From assembly GCA_938016265.1 (NCBI GenBank), contig CALLWB010000048.1:1-46590 (forward strand): 46,590 bases of DNA, in the 5' to 3' direction. How positions within the stretch are numbered: position 1 is the first letter of the stretch; each line of letters opens with the position of its first letter. Made by a program: the position numbers and the translations under genes. The notes below the pieces were generated by a model. The model was given only the letters and a program-made list of their open reading frames with translations. It was not told where the DNA came from and searched no databases. This document shows positions 25,206 to 35,018 of this stretch, piece by piece. The DNA comes from an uncultured Saprospiraceae bacterium (GTDB taxonomy: Bacteria; Bacteroidota; Bacteroidia; Chitinophagales; Saprospiraceae).

Positions 25206-26636
25206 TCAAGCCAAAATTCTGTTCATTATATAATTTGCAAATGCCAAAATTTTAGTTTCTTCAAATTTTCCAGCCATCAGCTGCACCCCAATCGGCAATC
25301 CGTTTGAATGTTTTCCCAAAGGGATATTGATCGCGGGGACACCTGCCATGTTTGCTTGGACTGTATATATGTCTGCCAAATACATTTCCACAGGGTCTTT
25401 CATCTTTTCTCCGATTTTGAAGGCGGTACCTGGAGTTGTCGGCATAATGATAAAATCATATTCCTTCAAAATCTCCAATGTTCTATCCTGTATCAGTCTC
25501 CTTGTTTTTTGCGCTTTCGCATAATAAGCATCATAATATCCAGCACTTAGGACGAACGTTCCTAGCATAATTCGTCTTTTTACCTCTTTTCCAAAACCCT
25601 CAGACCTCGAAAGAAGGTACGTTTCTTCTAAATTGGTAGCGTTTGGACTTCTATAGCCATAACGAATACCATCAAAGCGAGACAAATTGGAAGAAGCTTC
25701 TGCGGTTGTCAATACATAATAGGCAGGTATGATGTATTCCAACAAATCAAAATCAACGGCCTCCACGGTATGTCCTTCAGTTTTTAGTTGCTCAATCAAG
25801 TCCGTTGTCTGCTCCTTTATATTACTATCCAGACTTTCATGCTGTAGCGCAGCATCGAAATAGGCAACCTTCGCTTTTCCTTCAAAATTTAATGCAGATG
25901 TATATTCTTGAACCGGTTTTGAGCTAACGGTACCATCATATTCATCCATCCCTGCCATGACTTCAAGCATCAAGGCGATATCTTCTACTGATTTTCCAAG
26001 TACACCGATCTGATCAAAGGAAGATGCGTAAGCAATCAATCCATGCCTAGAAATTCGACCGTACGTCGGTTTGAAGCCGATAACGCCACAGAAAGCTGCT
26101 GGCTGTCTTACTGAACCACCAGTATCCGTTCCAAGCGATGTCAGACATGTATCTGCTTGCACAGCTACTGCAGAACCACCGGAAGATCCTCCTGGCACAC
26201 AACTTTCGTCTGCTGCATTTAAGGTGGGACCATATACTGAATTTTCGTTGGTGGACCCCATCGCAAACTCATCACAGTTCAACCGACCCAAAATAATAGC
26301 GTCTTCCTGAACCAACCGATCTACTGCTGTGCTTGAATAGATAGAGGTAAACCCGGACAAAATTTTTGAGGCTGCTGTTACTTCATGATCTTTATAACAG
26401 AGTACATCTTTTATAGAGGTGACCATCCCAAACAACTTACCAACATTCTGAGGGTCAACTTTATATTTTTGGTCAAGGCTTATTGCCTTGGCTCTTGCTT
26501 CTTCAGCGTACACTTCTACATATGCATTAAGTTGTTTGGTTTCCTCAATACGTGACAGGTAATAATTGACCAGTTTCAGGCAAGAAGTTTCTCCTTGCTG
26601 AATGGCTAATTTGATATCTGACAATGTTTGGTACAC
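25206..26636 (-). CDS. gatA: Asp-tRNA(Asn)/Glu-tRNA(Gln) amidotransferase subunit A
   Basis: I take the GTG at 26636, giving 476 residues, the normal GatA length. The frame extends 51 codons further but that part lacks similarity and includes the -7 box at 26676-26669. The amidase signature is complete: the catalytic Lys is K76 (S-I-K-D-V), the cis-Ser is S151 in P-G-G-S-S-G-G-S, and the nucleophile is S175 in T-D-T-G-G-S-V-R-Q-P. Spacing matches known GatA. With GatB and GatC it converts Glu-tRNA(Gln) and/or Asp-tRNA(Asn) using ammonia from glutamine. gatB and gatC are not nearby, which is common in this phylum. Confidence 0.92.
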   Translation of the reverse strand: MYQTLSDIKLAIQQGETSCLKLVNYYLSRIEETKQLNAYVEVYAEEARAKAISLDQKYKVDPQNVGKLFGMVTSIKDVLCYKDHEVTAASKILSGFTSIYSSTAVDRLVQEDAIILGRLNCDEFAMGSTNENSVYGPTLNAADESCVPGGSSGGSAVAVQADTCLTSLGTDTGGSVRQPAAFCGVIGFKPTYGRISRHGLIAYASSFDQIGVLGKSVEDIALMLEVMAGMDEYDGTVSSKPVQEYTSALNFEGKAKVAYFDAALQHESLDSNIKEQTTDLIEQLKTEGHTVEAVDFDLLEYIIPAYYVLTTAEASSNLSRFDGIRYGYRSPNATNLEETYLLSRSEGFGKEVKRRIMLGTFVLSAGYYDAYYAKAQKTRRLIQDRTLEILKEYDFIIMPTTPGTAFKIGEKMKDPVEMYLADIYTVQANMAGVPAINIPLGKHSNGLPIGVQLMAGKFEETKILAFANYIMNRILA

Positions 26637-26668
26637 AATAAAGTTTTTATTTATCTCAAAACAAGGTG

Positions 26669-26676
26669 CAAAGGTA
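26669..26676 (-). promoter_or_regulatory. -7 box of gatA
   Basis: TACCTTTG on the minus strand, 32 bases before the chosen GTG. It supports the shorter start because the long frame would begin upstream of transcription. The -33 element is weak. Confidence 0.5.
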
Positions 26677-27035
26677 TGATATATTTCAATACCAGTAAAG
26701 TTCTTTATGTTAATTTTGTTGGAAGGGTGGTTTTGACCGTCTTTGGCAAATAATATTCTGTAAGGCGAGGGCAGGGGTAAATTTTGCAAAACAAGAAAAC
26801 ACTTAAAATTTTTGTTTGTTTTCTTTTAGAATACCGTTTTTAGTTCTTGAATTATAAAAACAAATATTCCAATAAATGGAGGAGATTTTTTTTTCCGAAT
26901 TATACTAATTTATCCGTTTGTTTAAGAAATATTGTTCTGCCCTATACTATTAAAGATACAAAACTTTTATAATAGGTGCTGAATTATTAACAGGAACCCA
27001 ACAGGTTTGCTAACAATAAATGTGGATAACTAAAT

Positions 27036-27076
27036 TGCAAATGCCGATCCACATTTTTTGTGAACCGGCATTTGTA
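27036..27076 (-). terminator. Hairpin after the DUF2147 gene
   Basis: CAAATGCCG (27038-27046) pairs perfectly with CGGCATTTG (27066-27074), with an inner CAC/GTG. It starts 24 bases after the stop at 27101 on the minus strand. No T-run follows, so the terminator call rests on position and stem strength. Confidence 0.5.
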
Positions 27077-27100
27077 CTTAAAAATTCTTAGAAACGTGAC

Positions 27101-27523
27101 CTATTTTACTGGCAACCAAGTTTGAGTTCTGTACAAGAATGCTACATATCCTCTTACCATCAGGTTGTCCCCGTCTCTCCACATTTTAGCGCGGTAAGTT
27201 TTTCCATTTTCAGGGTCTACAATCTCTCCACCAGAATACGTGTCTCCATCCAAAGACATATCACTTAGGATTTCCATACCAAGGATAGGCTTGTCTTTGC
27301 GGTAGTCATTGCATTGTGAGCAGACATCATTCACATGTTCTTCTCTTAATATCTTCGATACAGTACCGTAGTATTTTCCATCTTTTTCAACAATCTCTAC
27401 ATATGATTTTTCCTCTCCCGTTTCGTCATCAATAGTTTTCCATGTACCTACTGCTGATTGAGCAATTGAAGTTACGCTAAATAGCATTAGGGCAAGAAAG
27501 CTTAGTAAGAATACCTTTTTCAT
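27101..27523 (-). CDS. DUF2147 domain-containing exported protein
   Basis: The ATG at 27523 gives 140 residues with a clean signal peptide (M-K-K-V-F-L-L-S, cleavage after I-A-Q); an ATG four codons earlier is possible. The mature part is one DUF2147 domain: V-G-T-W-K-T-I-D-D-E-T-G, then V-E-I-V-E-K-D-G-K-Y-Y-G-T-V, and near the end M-W-R-D-G-D-N-L-M-V-R-G-Y-V. The C-x-x-C pair in V-C-S-Q-C is usual for the family. The fold is lipocalin-like by family knowledge, and the function is not established. It stands alone, between gatA and kbl. Confidence 0.87.
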   Translation of the reverse strand: MKKVFLLSFLALMLFSVTSIAQSAVGTWKTIDDETGEEKSYVEIVEKDGKYYGTVSKILREEHVNDVCSQCNDYRKDKPILGMEILSDMSLDGDTYSGGEIVDPENGKTYRAKMWRDGDNLMVRGYVAFLYRTQTWLPVK

Positions 27524-27751
27524 AGTTTTAAACATTTAGTAATTATGATGAATATTGTGTTTGCTTATCCATAAACCAAACACCATTCCAAATTTAATTT
27601 ATTTAGGAACAATAATGACATCTTAACTAAGGAAATCCTACAAAATGAATGAAATAAGTCATAAAATTGTCTACTATATCTCCAGAAACATTTTTTTTGA
27701 ATACTTCAACATTAAAATCGATACATTTTCTTCTTTTTAAAATACTCCCTT

Positions 27752-27759
27752 TATTTTTG
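27752..27759 (+). promoter_or_regulatory. Candidate -7 box of kbl
   Basis: TATTTTTG fits TAnnTTTG and lies 43 bases before the kbl ATG. No -33 TTG is seen at the expected distance. Confidence 0.4.
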
Positions 27760-27802
27760 ACCACAAATTAGTTTTCCTTCTATAAATAAATTCCCCAGCA
27801 CA

Positions 27803-28993
27803 ATGAATAACGACCTAAAAGTCAGATTGCAAGAAGAGCTAGCAGCAATAAAAGCCTCTGGTTTATACAAAGAGGAACGCGTCATCACCTCCGAACAAGG
27901 AGCAGACATCAGTCTAAATACCGGTAGCGAAGTGGTCAATTTTTGCGCAAACAACTACCTCGGACTTTCCTCCCACCCGGATTTGCTAGAAGCTGCAAAA
28001 GCAACAATCGATTCTCATGGATATGGCCTAAGCTCTGTACGATTTATTTGTGGTACGCAGGACATTCATAAAGAACTAGAGCACACAATCGCCGACTTCC
28101 TGGGGACAGAAGACACCATATTATATGCAGCGGCTTTTGATGCGAATGGGGGAGTATTTGAACCACTATTCAACAAAGAAGATGCAATCATCTCTGATAC
28201 GCTCAATCACGCCTCCATCATTGACGGTGTGCGATTGTGCAAAGCTGCCAGGTTCAGATACAAGCACAACGACATGGCAGATTTAGAAGAGCAGCTTAAA
28301 GCAGCCAGCGAGCACCGATCCAGAATAATCGTTACAGACGGCGTTTTTTCAATGGATGGTACAATCGCACAACTAGATAAGATTTGCGATCTAGCAGATA
28401 AATACAACGCCATTGTTATGGTTGATGAATGCCACTCAACAGGTTTTATCGGAAAAACAGGTCGTGGAACACATGAATATCGAAATGTAATTGGCAGAAT
28501 TGACATTATTACCGGAACGCTAGGAAAAGCATTAGGCGGCGCCAGCGGCGGATTCACTACTGGCCGCAAGGAGATTGTCGAAATGCTGCGTCAACGTTCA
28601 AGACCTTATTTATTCTCCAACACCGTCGCGCCATCAATTGTCGGCGCATCTATTAAAGCCATAAACCTGCTTACGTCAAGCACCGACCTTCGCGATAAGC
28701 TAGAACACAACACGACCTATTTTCGCGAAAAAATGACTGCTGCCGGATTTGATATTAAACCGGGTGTACACCCAATTGTACCCATTATGTTATATGAAGC
28801 TGAATTGGCGCAACAAATGGCCAGCCAACTGCTAGAGGAAGGTGTTTATGTCATAGGATTTTTCTTTCCAGTAGTGCCAAGAGGACAAGCTAGAATCCGT
28901 GTTCAAATTTCGGCCGCTCACGAGCAACACCACTTAGATAAAGCAATAACAGCATTCACCAAAATCGGAAAAAACCTAAAGGTGATTTCATAG
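27803..28993 (+). CDS. kbl: Glycine C-acetyltransferase (2-amino-3-ketobutyrate CoA ligase)
   Basis: 396 residues, matching the family length. PLP-dependent alpha-oxoamine synthase features are [11 protein letters not shown] near 46, [13 protein letters not shown] near 73, D-E-C-H-S-T-G-F near 208 and the PLP lysine K242 in [14 protein letters not shown]. The substitution pattern [10 protein letters not shown] identifies Kbl rather than BioF, HemA or serine palmitoyltransferase. It converts 2-amino-3-ketobutyrate and CoA to glycine and acetyl-CoA in threonine breakdown. The threonine dehydrogenase partner is not adjacent. Monocistronic, convergent with the peptidase gene. Confidence 0.93.
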   Translation: MNNDLKVRLQEELAAIKASGLYKEERVITSEQGADISLNTGSEVVNFCANNYLGLSSHPDLLEAAKATIDSHGYGLSSVRFICGTQDIHKELEHTIADFLGTEDTILYAAAFDANGGVFEPLFNKEDAIISDTLNHASIIDGVRLCKAARFRYKHNDMADLEEQLKAASEHRSRIIVTDGVFSMDGTIAQLDKICDLADKYNAIVMVDECHSTGFIGKTGRGTHEYRNVIGRIDIITGTLGKALGGASGGFTTGRKEIVEMLRQRSRPYLFSNTVAPSIVGASIKAINLLTSSTDLRDKLEHNTTYFREKMTAAGFDIKPGVHPIVPIMLYEAELAQQMASQLLEEGVYVIGFFFPVVPRGQARIRVQISAAHEQHHLDKAITAFTKIGKNLKVIS

Positions 28994-29002
28994 TTAATCT
29001 GC

Positions 29003-29032
29003 TAGCCATGTTATTTGATCAGCTTATGGCTA
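29003..29032. terminator. Inverted repeat at the kbl/peptidase convergent ends
   Basis: TAGCCAT (29003-29009) and ATGGCTA (29026-29032) flank and overlap the stop codon of the peptidase gene. A T-run follows on the plus strand a few bases later, so it may end kbl transcription. Confidence 0.4.
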
Positions 29033-30756
29033 ATAATATTTTTGCCTTGCTTTATTTTGTAAAAATAAACGCCACTAGACAATTGTTCAGTCGGAATAGT
29101 CATCTCGGATTGCTCTGCCGTCCATGTTTTTTGCAATAACAATTGGCCGGAGGTAGTATACAATTCAAAACTAATCGTTCCTCTTAGATCTTTTGTTGCT
29201 ATCTGGATATAATCTTCAAATGGATTAGGGAAAACATCAATTTTTTCCTGGAGGAAATCATCCTCTGTCCCTACCGTCAATCCAACTACCGCACTCAGAA
29301 TGTCTAGTCTTCCATGCCCATAAGTGTTGTTTGGAACGGCAGTGCCTGAATCTCCTCCACAGCCTTCCGTTGTCGTTTTTGTTGCAGCAGATGCGTTTAA
29401 TACATTTTCGATAGCAGTGACATCTCCAGCCAGTGTTGGGTCCGCAGAAATCAATAAAGCAACCGCTCCTGCAACATGAGGTGCAGCCATACTAGTACCG
29501 CTGTAGGTGGCATAAGCCCCATTCCGAATACAAGAACGAACCCCAGAACCCGGAGCCGAAATATCTGGTTTCATAACACCAGGATTAAAGCTAGTAACTG
29601 GACCACGACTACTAAAGCCGCTAATCGTATCATTGGACCGCGTAGAACCGACAGCGTAAGAGTCGTCAAAAATTGCTGGAGGGCTAAATACCGAACTGCA
29701 TCCATTGGAACCACTATTGCCAGCAGAAACAACCACCATTATTCCAGCAGTACGAAGATTGGTAATCGCAGTTGACATAGTTGCCCAATTGCTAGCATCA
29801 CACCCTTCACTGGTCGGACATCCCCATGAATTGGAAATAACGTGTGGTGCTTTGGAAGGGTCTGGATTGGCATTATTTAAGTCAGTTGGTGCTAGAAACC
29901 ACTCAAAACATTCTAGATAAGTAAACGGTGTGCCTGCTCCACGTTCCATATTTCTACAACAGATATACTTTGCTCCCGGTGCAACACCTATCTGATTGCC
30001 CGTTTCGTCATCGCCAAGCATGGTACCCATGGTATGTGTACCGTGATTGTGATCATCACATGGCTCCAGGGCATCATAACCGCATGGGTTTACAGAGTCT
30101 GCATTCATTGGGTTCCAGCCATGGATTGCGTCGTGCCAATTGTAGTTATGGTCCGCATTTGTTCCATCCCAGCCTCGATATTTGTTTTTTAATGCTGGGT
30201 GATCCCATTCATAACCAGTGTCTTGCCCTCCAACTACTACATTTTGACCTGTGTAGCCTAATGCCCAAACATCGTCGGCGTTTATCATGTCAAGTCCCCA
30301 TTCGATGGTAGATCGTGCGTTGTTTGATGTCCTTCTTGGGTCTTCCATTCGGATGGACGGATTCGGTTGTAGGTTGGCAACTTCCGGTCTTCTTGCGATG
30401 CTTTCTATTAATGCCAGATTGCCAGTTGTCTTAAGTGCATTAACAATAAAAAGTGACTGAAATTCTATGTTGTTTAGTTTCAAATGCTGAATTAAACTGC
30501 CTTGTGTTTCTTTTGCGGTTTGTTTTAACCTTTGGTAGACATAATGGCCTTTATCTTCTTTATTTACAATAGACTTAGGGGGTGTAATTGCTGCTTGGTT
30601 TTTGAAGAAAACTATAAACTCTGGTGTTTCTCCAGCGATTGCTTTTTGTAAAATTTCTGGACTGACTTTTTCTCTCCAGGTATCATTCGTTTTCCAGGAA
30701 GAAAACAGAAAGACAATAAGCAGGCTTAATCCCGTAACACCAAGTTTAATTTTCAT
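29011..30756 (-). CDS. Secreted S8 family serine peptidase (subtilase) with T9SS sorting domain
   Basis: 581 residues. A signal segment (5-20) is followed by an I9-like propeptide (about 28-138) and the catalytic domain at about 150-490. The catalytic triad is D179 (G-G-Q-D-T-G), H238 (H-N-H-G-T-H) and S422 (S-G-T-S-M-A-A-P-H), with N309 in S-N-S-W-G as oxyanion residue. Several cysteine pairs suggest disulfides after export. The last ~75 residues form a T9SS type A domain (V-F-P-N-P-F-E-D, then S-S-G-V-Y-F-Y-K-I). It is thus an outer-surface or secreted protease, resembling bacillopeptidase F-like subtilases. It is one of two T9SS cargo proteins in the window, besides porZ. Confidence 0.92.
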   Translation of the reverse strand: MKIKLGVTGLSLLIVFLFSSWKTNDTWREKVSPEILQKAIAGETPEFIVFFKNQAAITPPKSIVNKEDKGHYVYQRLKQTAKETQGSLIQHLKLNNIEFQSLFIVNALKTTGNLALIESIARRPEVANLQPNPSIRMEDPRRTSNNARSTIEWGLDMINADDVWALGYTGQNVVVGGQDTGYEWDHPALKNKYRGWDGTNADHNYNWHDAIHGWNPMNADSVNPCGYDALEPCDDHNHGTHTMGTMLGDDETGNQIGVAPGAKYICCRNMERGAGTPFTYLECFEWFLAPTDLNNANPDPSKAPHVISNSWGCPTSEGCDASNWATMSTAITNLRTAGIMVVVSAGNSGSNGCSSVFSPPAIFDDSYAVGSTRSNDTISGFSSRGPVTSFNPGVMKPDISAPGSGVRSCIRNGAYATYSGTSMAAPHVAGAVALLISADPTLAGDVTAIENVLNASAATKTTTEGCGGDSGTAVPNNTYGHGRLDILSAVVGLTVGTEDDFLQEKIDVFPNPFEDYIQIATKDLRGTISFELYTTSGQLLLQKTWTAEQSEMTIPTEQLSSGVYFYKIKQGKNIISHKLIK

Positions 30757-30852
30757 GATTTTGAATTTTGTACCTTAATTTAAAGAAAAGAACAAAAAGA
30801 AAGAAGGTCAACTATAAAATATGACAATGAAATGGTTATTTGTAGGGCTTTA

Positions 30853-33800
30853 TCAGGAAGCAGGCTTTGAAAACCCAACGCCTTCTTTGATTTCATTTAA
30901 GATTTTAAGTGCAGCGCTCAAATTTTTAACATCTTCTCTGACTAAAATAAAGTGACTGGCAGTTTTCTTGAACGTTAGCTTTCGGTCTCCTTTTGCAGGA
31001 ACATATTGGAGAATCTGGTGGAATAGATTGGTCTGAAAATAAGGAGATTCAGGATTCCCAATAAAATAACATCGGAGTTTTTTCCCTTTTAATAACAACC
31101 GTTCAAAGCCCAATTCCTTGCAAAGCCACCGCAACCTTAACGCGTCAAAAAGTTGATTAATTTGAAATGGAATTTTGCCAAATCGGTCAGTAAGCTTAGT
31201 GCTGAATTGGTCAAGTTCTTCTTCGTTTTTCACTTGATCCAATTCTTGATAAAGGTTCAATCGTTCCTGGATATGAATGACATATTGGTCAGGAATCAGC
31301 ATTTCGATATCCGTTTCCAGCAACACATCCCTTACATATTTGTGTTCTCGCTCCAAATCCTCCTTAAACAAATCTTTAAACTTGCTTTCCTTCAGTTCCT
31401 GGATGGCTTCGTCCAATATTTTTTGATAAGTTTCATAACCAATATCGGAGATAAATCCACTTTGCTCTCCACCTAGAAGATTACCGGCTCCTCTAATGTC
31501 CAGATCTCTCATTGAGATGTTCAATCCACTACCCAATTCGCTAAATTCCTGGATGGTTTTTAGTCGTTTTCTAGCATCAGAGGTCAATGCAGAAAGTGGA
31601 GGACAAAACAAATAACAAAATGCTTTTTTATTGGAACGACCAACTCGACCTCTTAACTGGTGCAGATCACTGAGTCCGAAGTGGTGTGCATTGTTGATAA
31701 TGATCGTGTTCGCATTAGAGATGTCAAGTCCTGTCTCAATGATATTCGTACAGGCTAAAAGATCAAATTTGCCATGAATGAAATCGATCAAAGTGGTTTC
31801 CAGTTCTTTGGATTCCATTTGTCCATGGGCCATTGCGATGTCAATGTCTGGGCACATTTTCCGCAGCATGGCAACCACATCAGGCAAATCTTTCACTCGG
31901 TTATGCAAGAAAAACACTTGTCCGCCCCGATAAATTTCGTAGTAAATTGACTCCTTTATTAAGTCATGGTTGAACGTTCGGACTTCTGTGTGAATCGGTT
32001 GTCTGTTCGGGGGTGGGGTATTGATGACCGACAAATCCCTGGCAGCCATTAGCGAAAACTGCAGCGTTCTTGGTATTGGTGTTGCCGTTAGGGTTAGCGT
32101 ATCAACATTTACTTTGAAACTTCTAAGTTTTTCTTTCGCAGCAACTCCAAATTTTTGTTCTTCATCAATGATCAAAAGCCCCAAATCTTTGAAACCTACT
32201 TTTTTATTTAGTATTGCGTGCGTTCCAATTACGATATCGACTTTCCCAGCCTTCAGGTTTTCTATGGTCTCCTTTTTTTCCTTTGTGGATCTAAATCTAT
32301 TGATGTAGTCAACTTCAACGCCAAACGGAGCTAGCCGTTCTGTAAAGGTATTAAAGTGTTGCAATGCTAAAATTGTGGTCGGCACTAGCACTGCGACCTG
32401 TTTTCCATCAACTACTGCCTTGAAGGCAGCACGGATCGCAATTTCTGTTTTTCCAAAACCAACATCCCCACAGATTAGCCGATCCATTGGATACGGTTTT
32501 TCCATGTCTCGTTTTACATCGAGGGTTGATTTTTCTTGATCGGGGGTGTCTTCATAGATGAAGGAGGCCTCCAATTCAGTTTGCAAGTAGCCGTCTTCTG
32601 GGAATGCGTGGCCTTTTGACGCTCTGCGTTGTGCATAAAGTTTGATCAATTCTTCTGCAATGTCCTGTACTTTTCTTTTTGTTTTTCGTTTTAGGTTGGA
32701 CCATGCTTCAGAACCCAGCTTCGATAGCTTCGGTGGTTTGCCTTCTTTGCCGACAAACTTTGATATTTTATGGAGGGTGTTTATACTTACGTATAATAGG
32801 TCGTTGTCTCTATAAATAAGACGTACAGATTCTTGAATGTGCCCATTTATGTTCATTTTTTCTAAGCCGGAATACTTGCCGACTCCATGATCCATGTGGG
32901 TAACAAAATCACCGGGAGTGAGTTCTCTCAGCAACTTCATGTTTAAGGCTTGTCCTTTGTCGAACCCTTTTCTGATTTTGAATTTATGGTACCGTTCGAA
33001 AATCTGATGATCGGTATAGCAGGTCAACTGAAGTTCATTGTCTACAAATCCCTGATTAAGAGTGCTTATTATAGGGTGAAATTGAACATTAGCTTTAAGG
33101 TCTTCAAATATGCTGTAAAACCGTTGAACTTGTTTTTTATTATTGCTGAAAAGGTAGTTTTCAAATCCGTTTTCCGTCTTCTCATTCAGGTGTTTGATTA
33201 TTAAATCAAAATTTTTGTTGAAGGAAGGCTGCGGACTTGAATTGTAGACGATTTGAATTTTTTCTTCCTTAAAATAGGATCTAGGACTCAACTCTACCGT
33301 ATGGAAATTTAACAAACTTTGAATCACATCTTTCGGAAAAATAAAAACTCGATCATTCAAAAATTTAAACTCCTCGTTTTCTTCTAGTTGTTTGTCTGGC
33401 AATTGGTCTGCTAGTTCCTTTGCCTTTTCAAAACAGGTTTGTATTCTATCAATTAACACCTCGACATCATATATCCAAATGCTAGTATCTTTGGGAAGTA
33501 TGTCAAGAATTGGTTTTTTTTCTTCTTTCTTAAAATGAGATTGTATGTTGGGAACAATGGTGACTTTTGCTATTTTTCTGTCAGACAATTGATCAAATAC
33601 ATTGAATGTCCGAATACTTTCCACTTCGTCATCAAACAACTCTACGCGATAAGGCTGTTCATTCCCAAAAGAAAAAATATCAACGATCCCTCCACGAATA
33701 GAAAACTGCCCCGGCTCATAAACAAAGTCGACTCGTTCAAAGTGGTATTCAACCAAAAGTTCAGAAAGAAAATCGACATCTAGCTTTTCATTGACAGCAA

Positions 33801-34227
33801 TGCTGATTTTTGTTTTATTAAGTGCGGCGGGAGCAACGACTTTTTCAAAAAGGGCTTCTGGGTAAGTGACAATAATGTTTGCTTGGTGGCTACTGATCAA
33901 TCTATTGACTGTTTCCGCCCGCATTAGCAAATTGTTTTTATTTATTTCCTCAAAAGAAGCTGGCTGTTTGAAACTATCAGGGAAGAACAGAATATTCTTG
34001 CTTTCAAACAATCCATTGATGTTGTTTTGGATATAAGCGGCCTCTTCTTTGTCATTTGCAATCAGCATAATATGGTGCGGATTGCTAAGATAGGTTCCAG
34101 TAAGGACAAAGGATGCCTGCGCGCCAATCATTCCTGGAAGATGTATTCGAATTGGCGTTTTTGATTGTAAACCAGCTAAAACTTCTTGCGTACGTTGGTC
34201 GTCACGATAACGTTCCAACAGCCCCAT
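30853..34227 (-). CDS. mfd: Transcription-repair coupling factor Mfd
   Basis: The ATG at 34227 gives 1124 residues (M-G-L-L-E-R-Y). The frame opens 16 codons earlier with a TTG, which is less likely. Domain order is complete. A UvrB-like N-terminal module is followed near 435 by the RNA-polymerase-interacting domain (P-G-D-F-V-T-H-M-D-H-G-V-G-K-Y). The RecG-like translocase comes next, with G-D-V-G-F-G-K-T-E (Walker A) near 585 and I-I-D-E-E-Q (motif II), and then the C-terminal TRCF domain. Mfd removes RNA polymerase stalled at DNA damage and recruits UvrA. A HAD hydrolase gene lies 94 bases upstream on the same strand and may share its transcript. Confidence 0.95.
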   Translation of the reverse strand: MGLLERYRDDQRTQEVLAGLQSKTPIRIHLPGMIGAQASFVLTGTYLSNPHHIMLIANDKEEAAYIQNNINGLFESKNILFFPDSFKQPASFEEINKNNLLMRAETVNRLISSHQANIIVTYPEALFEKVVAPAALNKTKISIAVNEKLDVDFLSELLVEYHFERVDFVYEPGQFSIRGGIVDIFSFGNEQPYRVELFDDEVESIRTFNVFDQLSDRKIAKVTIVPNIQSHFKKEEKKPILDILPKDTSIWIYDVEVLIDRIQTCFEKAKELADQLPDKQLEENEEFKFLNDRVFIFPKDVIQSLLNFHTVELSPRSYFKEEKIQIVYNSSPQPSFNKNFDLIIKHLNEKTENGFENYLFSNNKKQVQRFYSIFEDLKANVQFHPIISTLNQGFVDNELQLTCYTDHQIFERYHKFKIRKGFDKGQALNMKLLRELTPGDFVTHMDHGVGKYSGLEKMNINGHIQESVRLIYRDNDLLYVSINTLHKISKFVGKEGKPPKLSKLGSEAWSNLKRKTKRKVQDIAEELIKLYAQRRASKGHAFPEDGYLQTELEASFIYEDTPDQEKSTLDVKRDMEKPYPMDRLICGDVGFGKTEIAIRAAFKAVVDGKQVAVLVPTTILALQHFNTFTERLAPFGVEVDYINRFRSTKEKKETIENLKAGKVDIVIGTHAILNKKVGFKDLGLLIIDEEQKFGVAAKEKLRSFKVNVDTLTLTATPIPRTLQFSLMAARDLSVINTPPPNRQPIHTEVRTFNHDLIKESIYYEIYRGGQVFFLHNRVKDLPDVVAMLRKMCPDIDIAMAHGQMESKELETTLIDFIHGKFDLLACTNIIETGLDISNANTIIINNAHHFGLSDLHQLRGRVGRSNKKAFCYLFCPPLSALTSDARKRLKTIQEFSELGSGLNISMRDLDIRGAGNLLGGEQSGFISDIGYETYQKILDEAIQELKESKFKDLFKEDLEREHKYVRDVLLETDIEMLIPDQYVIHIQERLNLYQELDQVKNEEELDQFSTKLTDRFGKIPFQINQLFDALRLRWLCKELGFERLLLKGKKLRCYFIGNPESPYFQTNLFHQILQYVPAKGDRKLTFKKTASHFILVREDVKNLSAALKILNEIKEGVGFSKPAS

Positions 34228-34321
34228 TAAATTACTCACGGCAGCAAAGATAGGAGTAAAAAGGCGGATTGGCAACCAACTTATTAATCCTGGAAAAAAA
34301 TGAGTGAGAATCAGCTATGAA

Positions 34322-34939
34322 TTACACAAAATCTGACAAGCGCGATTTGAAATTTACTACGTCCTCTTTTCCGACCAGGAGTGTCCAGCATTTGATGCCT
34401 ATTTTCTCCGCACTTGCAGTATTCTCCGCACTATCATCAATAAAAAATGTTTCCTCAGCAGCAATATTATTGTTGGTTAACACATACTCATAAATTGCCG
34501 TATTCGGTTTTCTTAATTTGATCTCATGGGATAGATAAAACTTTTCGAAACAAGCTTTGAATTGATTGAATTTGTCTAAGCCCATTTTTGCTTGTATCTG
34601 GTCAATATGAATGGAGTTGGTATTGCTAAGAAGGAAAAGTCTGTAGCTGCTTTCTCTTGCCAGATTCACAATAAAATCTATCCTATAATCGGGGATTTCA
34701 AGCAGAATTGAGTTCCAAATCTCAATTACCTCTGTTTTGATCGCCTTCGGAAATAGCTTATTAAACTGCTGAATAAATTGTTCAGCACTGATTTCTCCAA
34801 TTTCAAAAGAGGCATTCAACCCAAATAGTTTGGACTTTAAAGTAGGATCCCCGCCGAATTTTTTTATCCCACGATCAATTGCGGTTTTGTCTAAATTTAT
34901 GAAAATATCTCCCAAGTCAAATATGATGTTTTTTATCAC
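34322..34939 (-). CDS. HAD family hydrolase (YihX-like phosphatase)
   Basis: 205 residues, starting with GTG at 34939. Motif I is I-I-F-D-L-G-D-I-F near residue 4; Gly replaces the second Asp, as in the YihX-type subgroup. Motif II is L-F-L-L-S-N-T-N near 100, motif III the Lys in H-E-I-K-L-R-K-P, and motif IV F-F-I-D-D-S-A-E-N near 170. The helical cap between motifs I and II fits a small-molecule phosphatase of the alpha-D-glucose-1-phosphate type, but the substrate is not fixed by sequence. It is transcribed towards mfd and divergent from the small membrane protein. Confidence 0.86.
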   Translation of the reverse strand: MIKNIIFDLGDIFINLDKTAIDRGIKKFGGDPTLKSKLFGLNASFEIGEISAEQFIQQFNKLFPKAIKTEVIEIWNSILLEIPDYRIDFIVNLARESSYRLFLLSNTNSIHIDQIQAKMGLDKFNQFKACFEKFYLSHEIKLRKPNTAIYEYVLTNNNIAAEETFFIDDSAENTASAEKIGIKCWTLLVGKEDVVNFKSRLSDFV

Positions 34940-35006
34940 GGTCAGAATTTTAGGAGTGAAGATAATATGGGATACTGGCCAAACAAATTTTTACATAAAT
35001 CTTTAC

Positions 35007-35014
35007 TACTTTTG
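35007..35014 (+). promoter_or_regulatory. -7 box of the small membrane protein gene
   Basis: TACTTTTG (TAnnTTTG) ends 4 bases before the ATG at 35019. The transcript would be leaderless or nearly so. The -33 region is weak. Confidence 0.5.
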
Positions 35015-35018
35015 CACC

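Larger units (their letters stand above)
26637..27100. other. Intergenic region upstream of gatA
   Basis: It contains the gatA -7 box (26669-26676), a perfect DnaA-box-like 9-mer at 27021-27029 and a hairpin at 27036-27076. No gene is visible in 26790-27020, which is strongly AT-rich. Confidence 0.4.

Noticed and set aside
26637-26789. Long N-terminal extension of gatA
   Set aside because: It contains the -7 box and has no similarity to GatA. GTG at 26636 gives normal length and catalytic-residue spacing.
27021-27029. Perfect DnaA box (TGTGGATAA) upstream of gatA
   Set aside because: Only one copy, and no cluster of boxes or dnaA gene. A single 9-mer is expected by chance.
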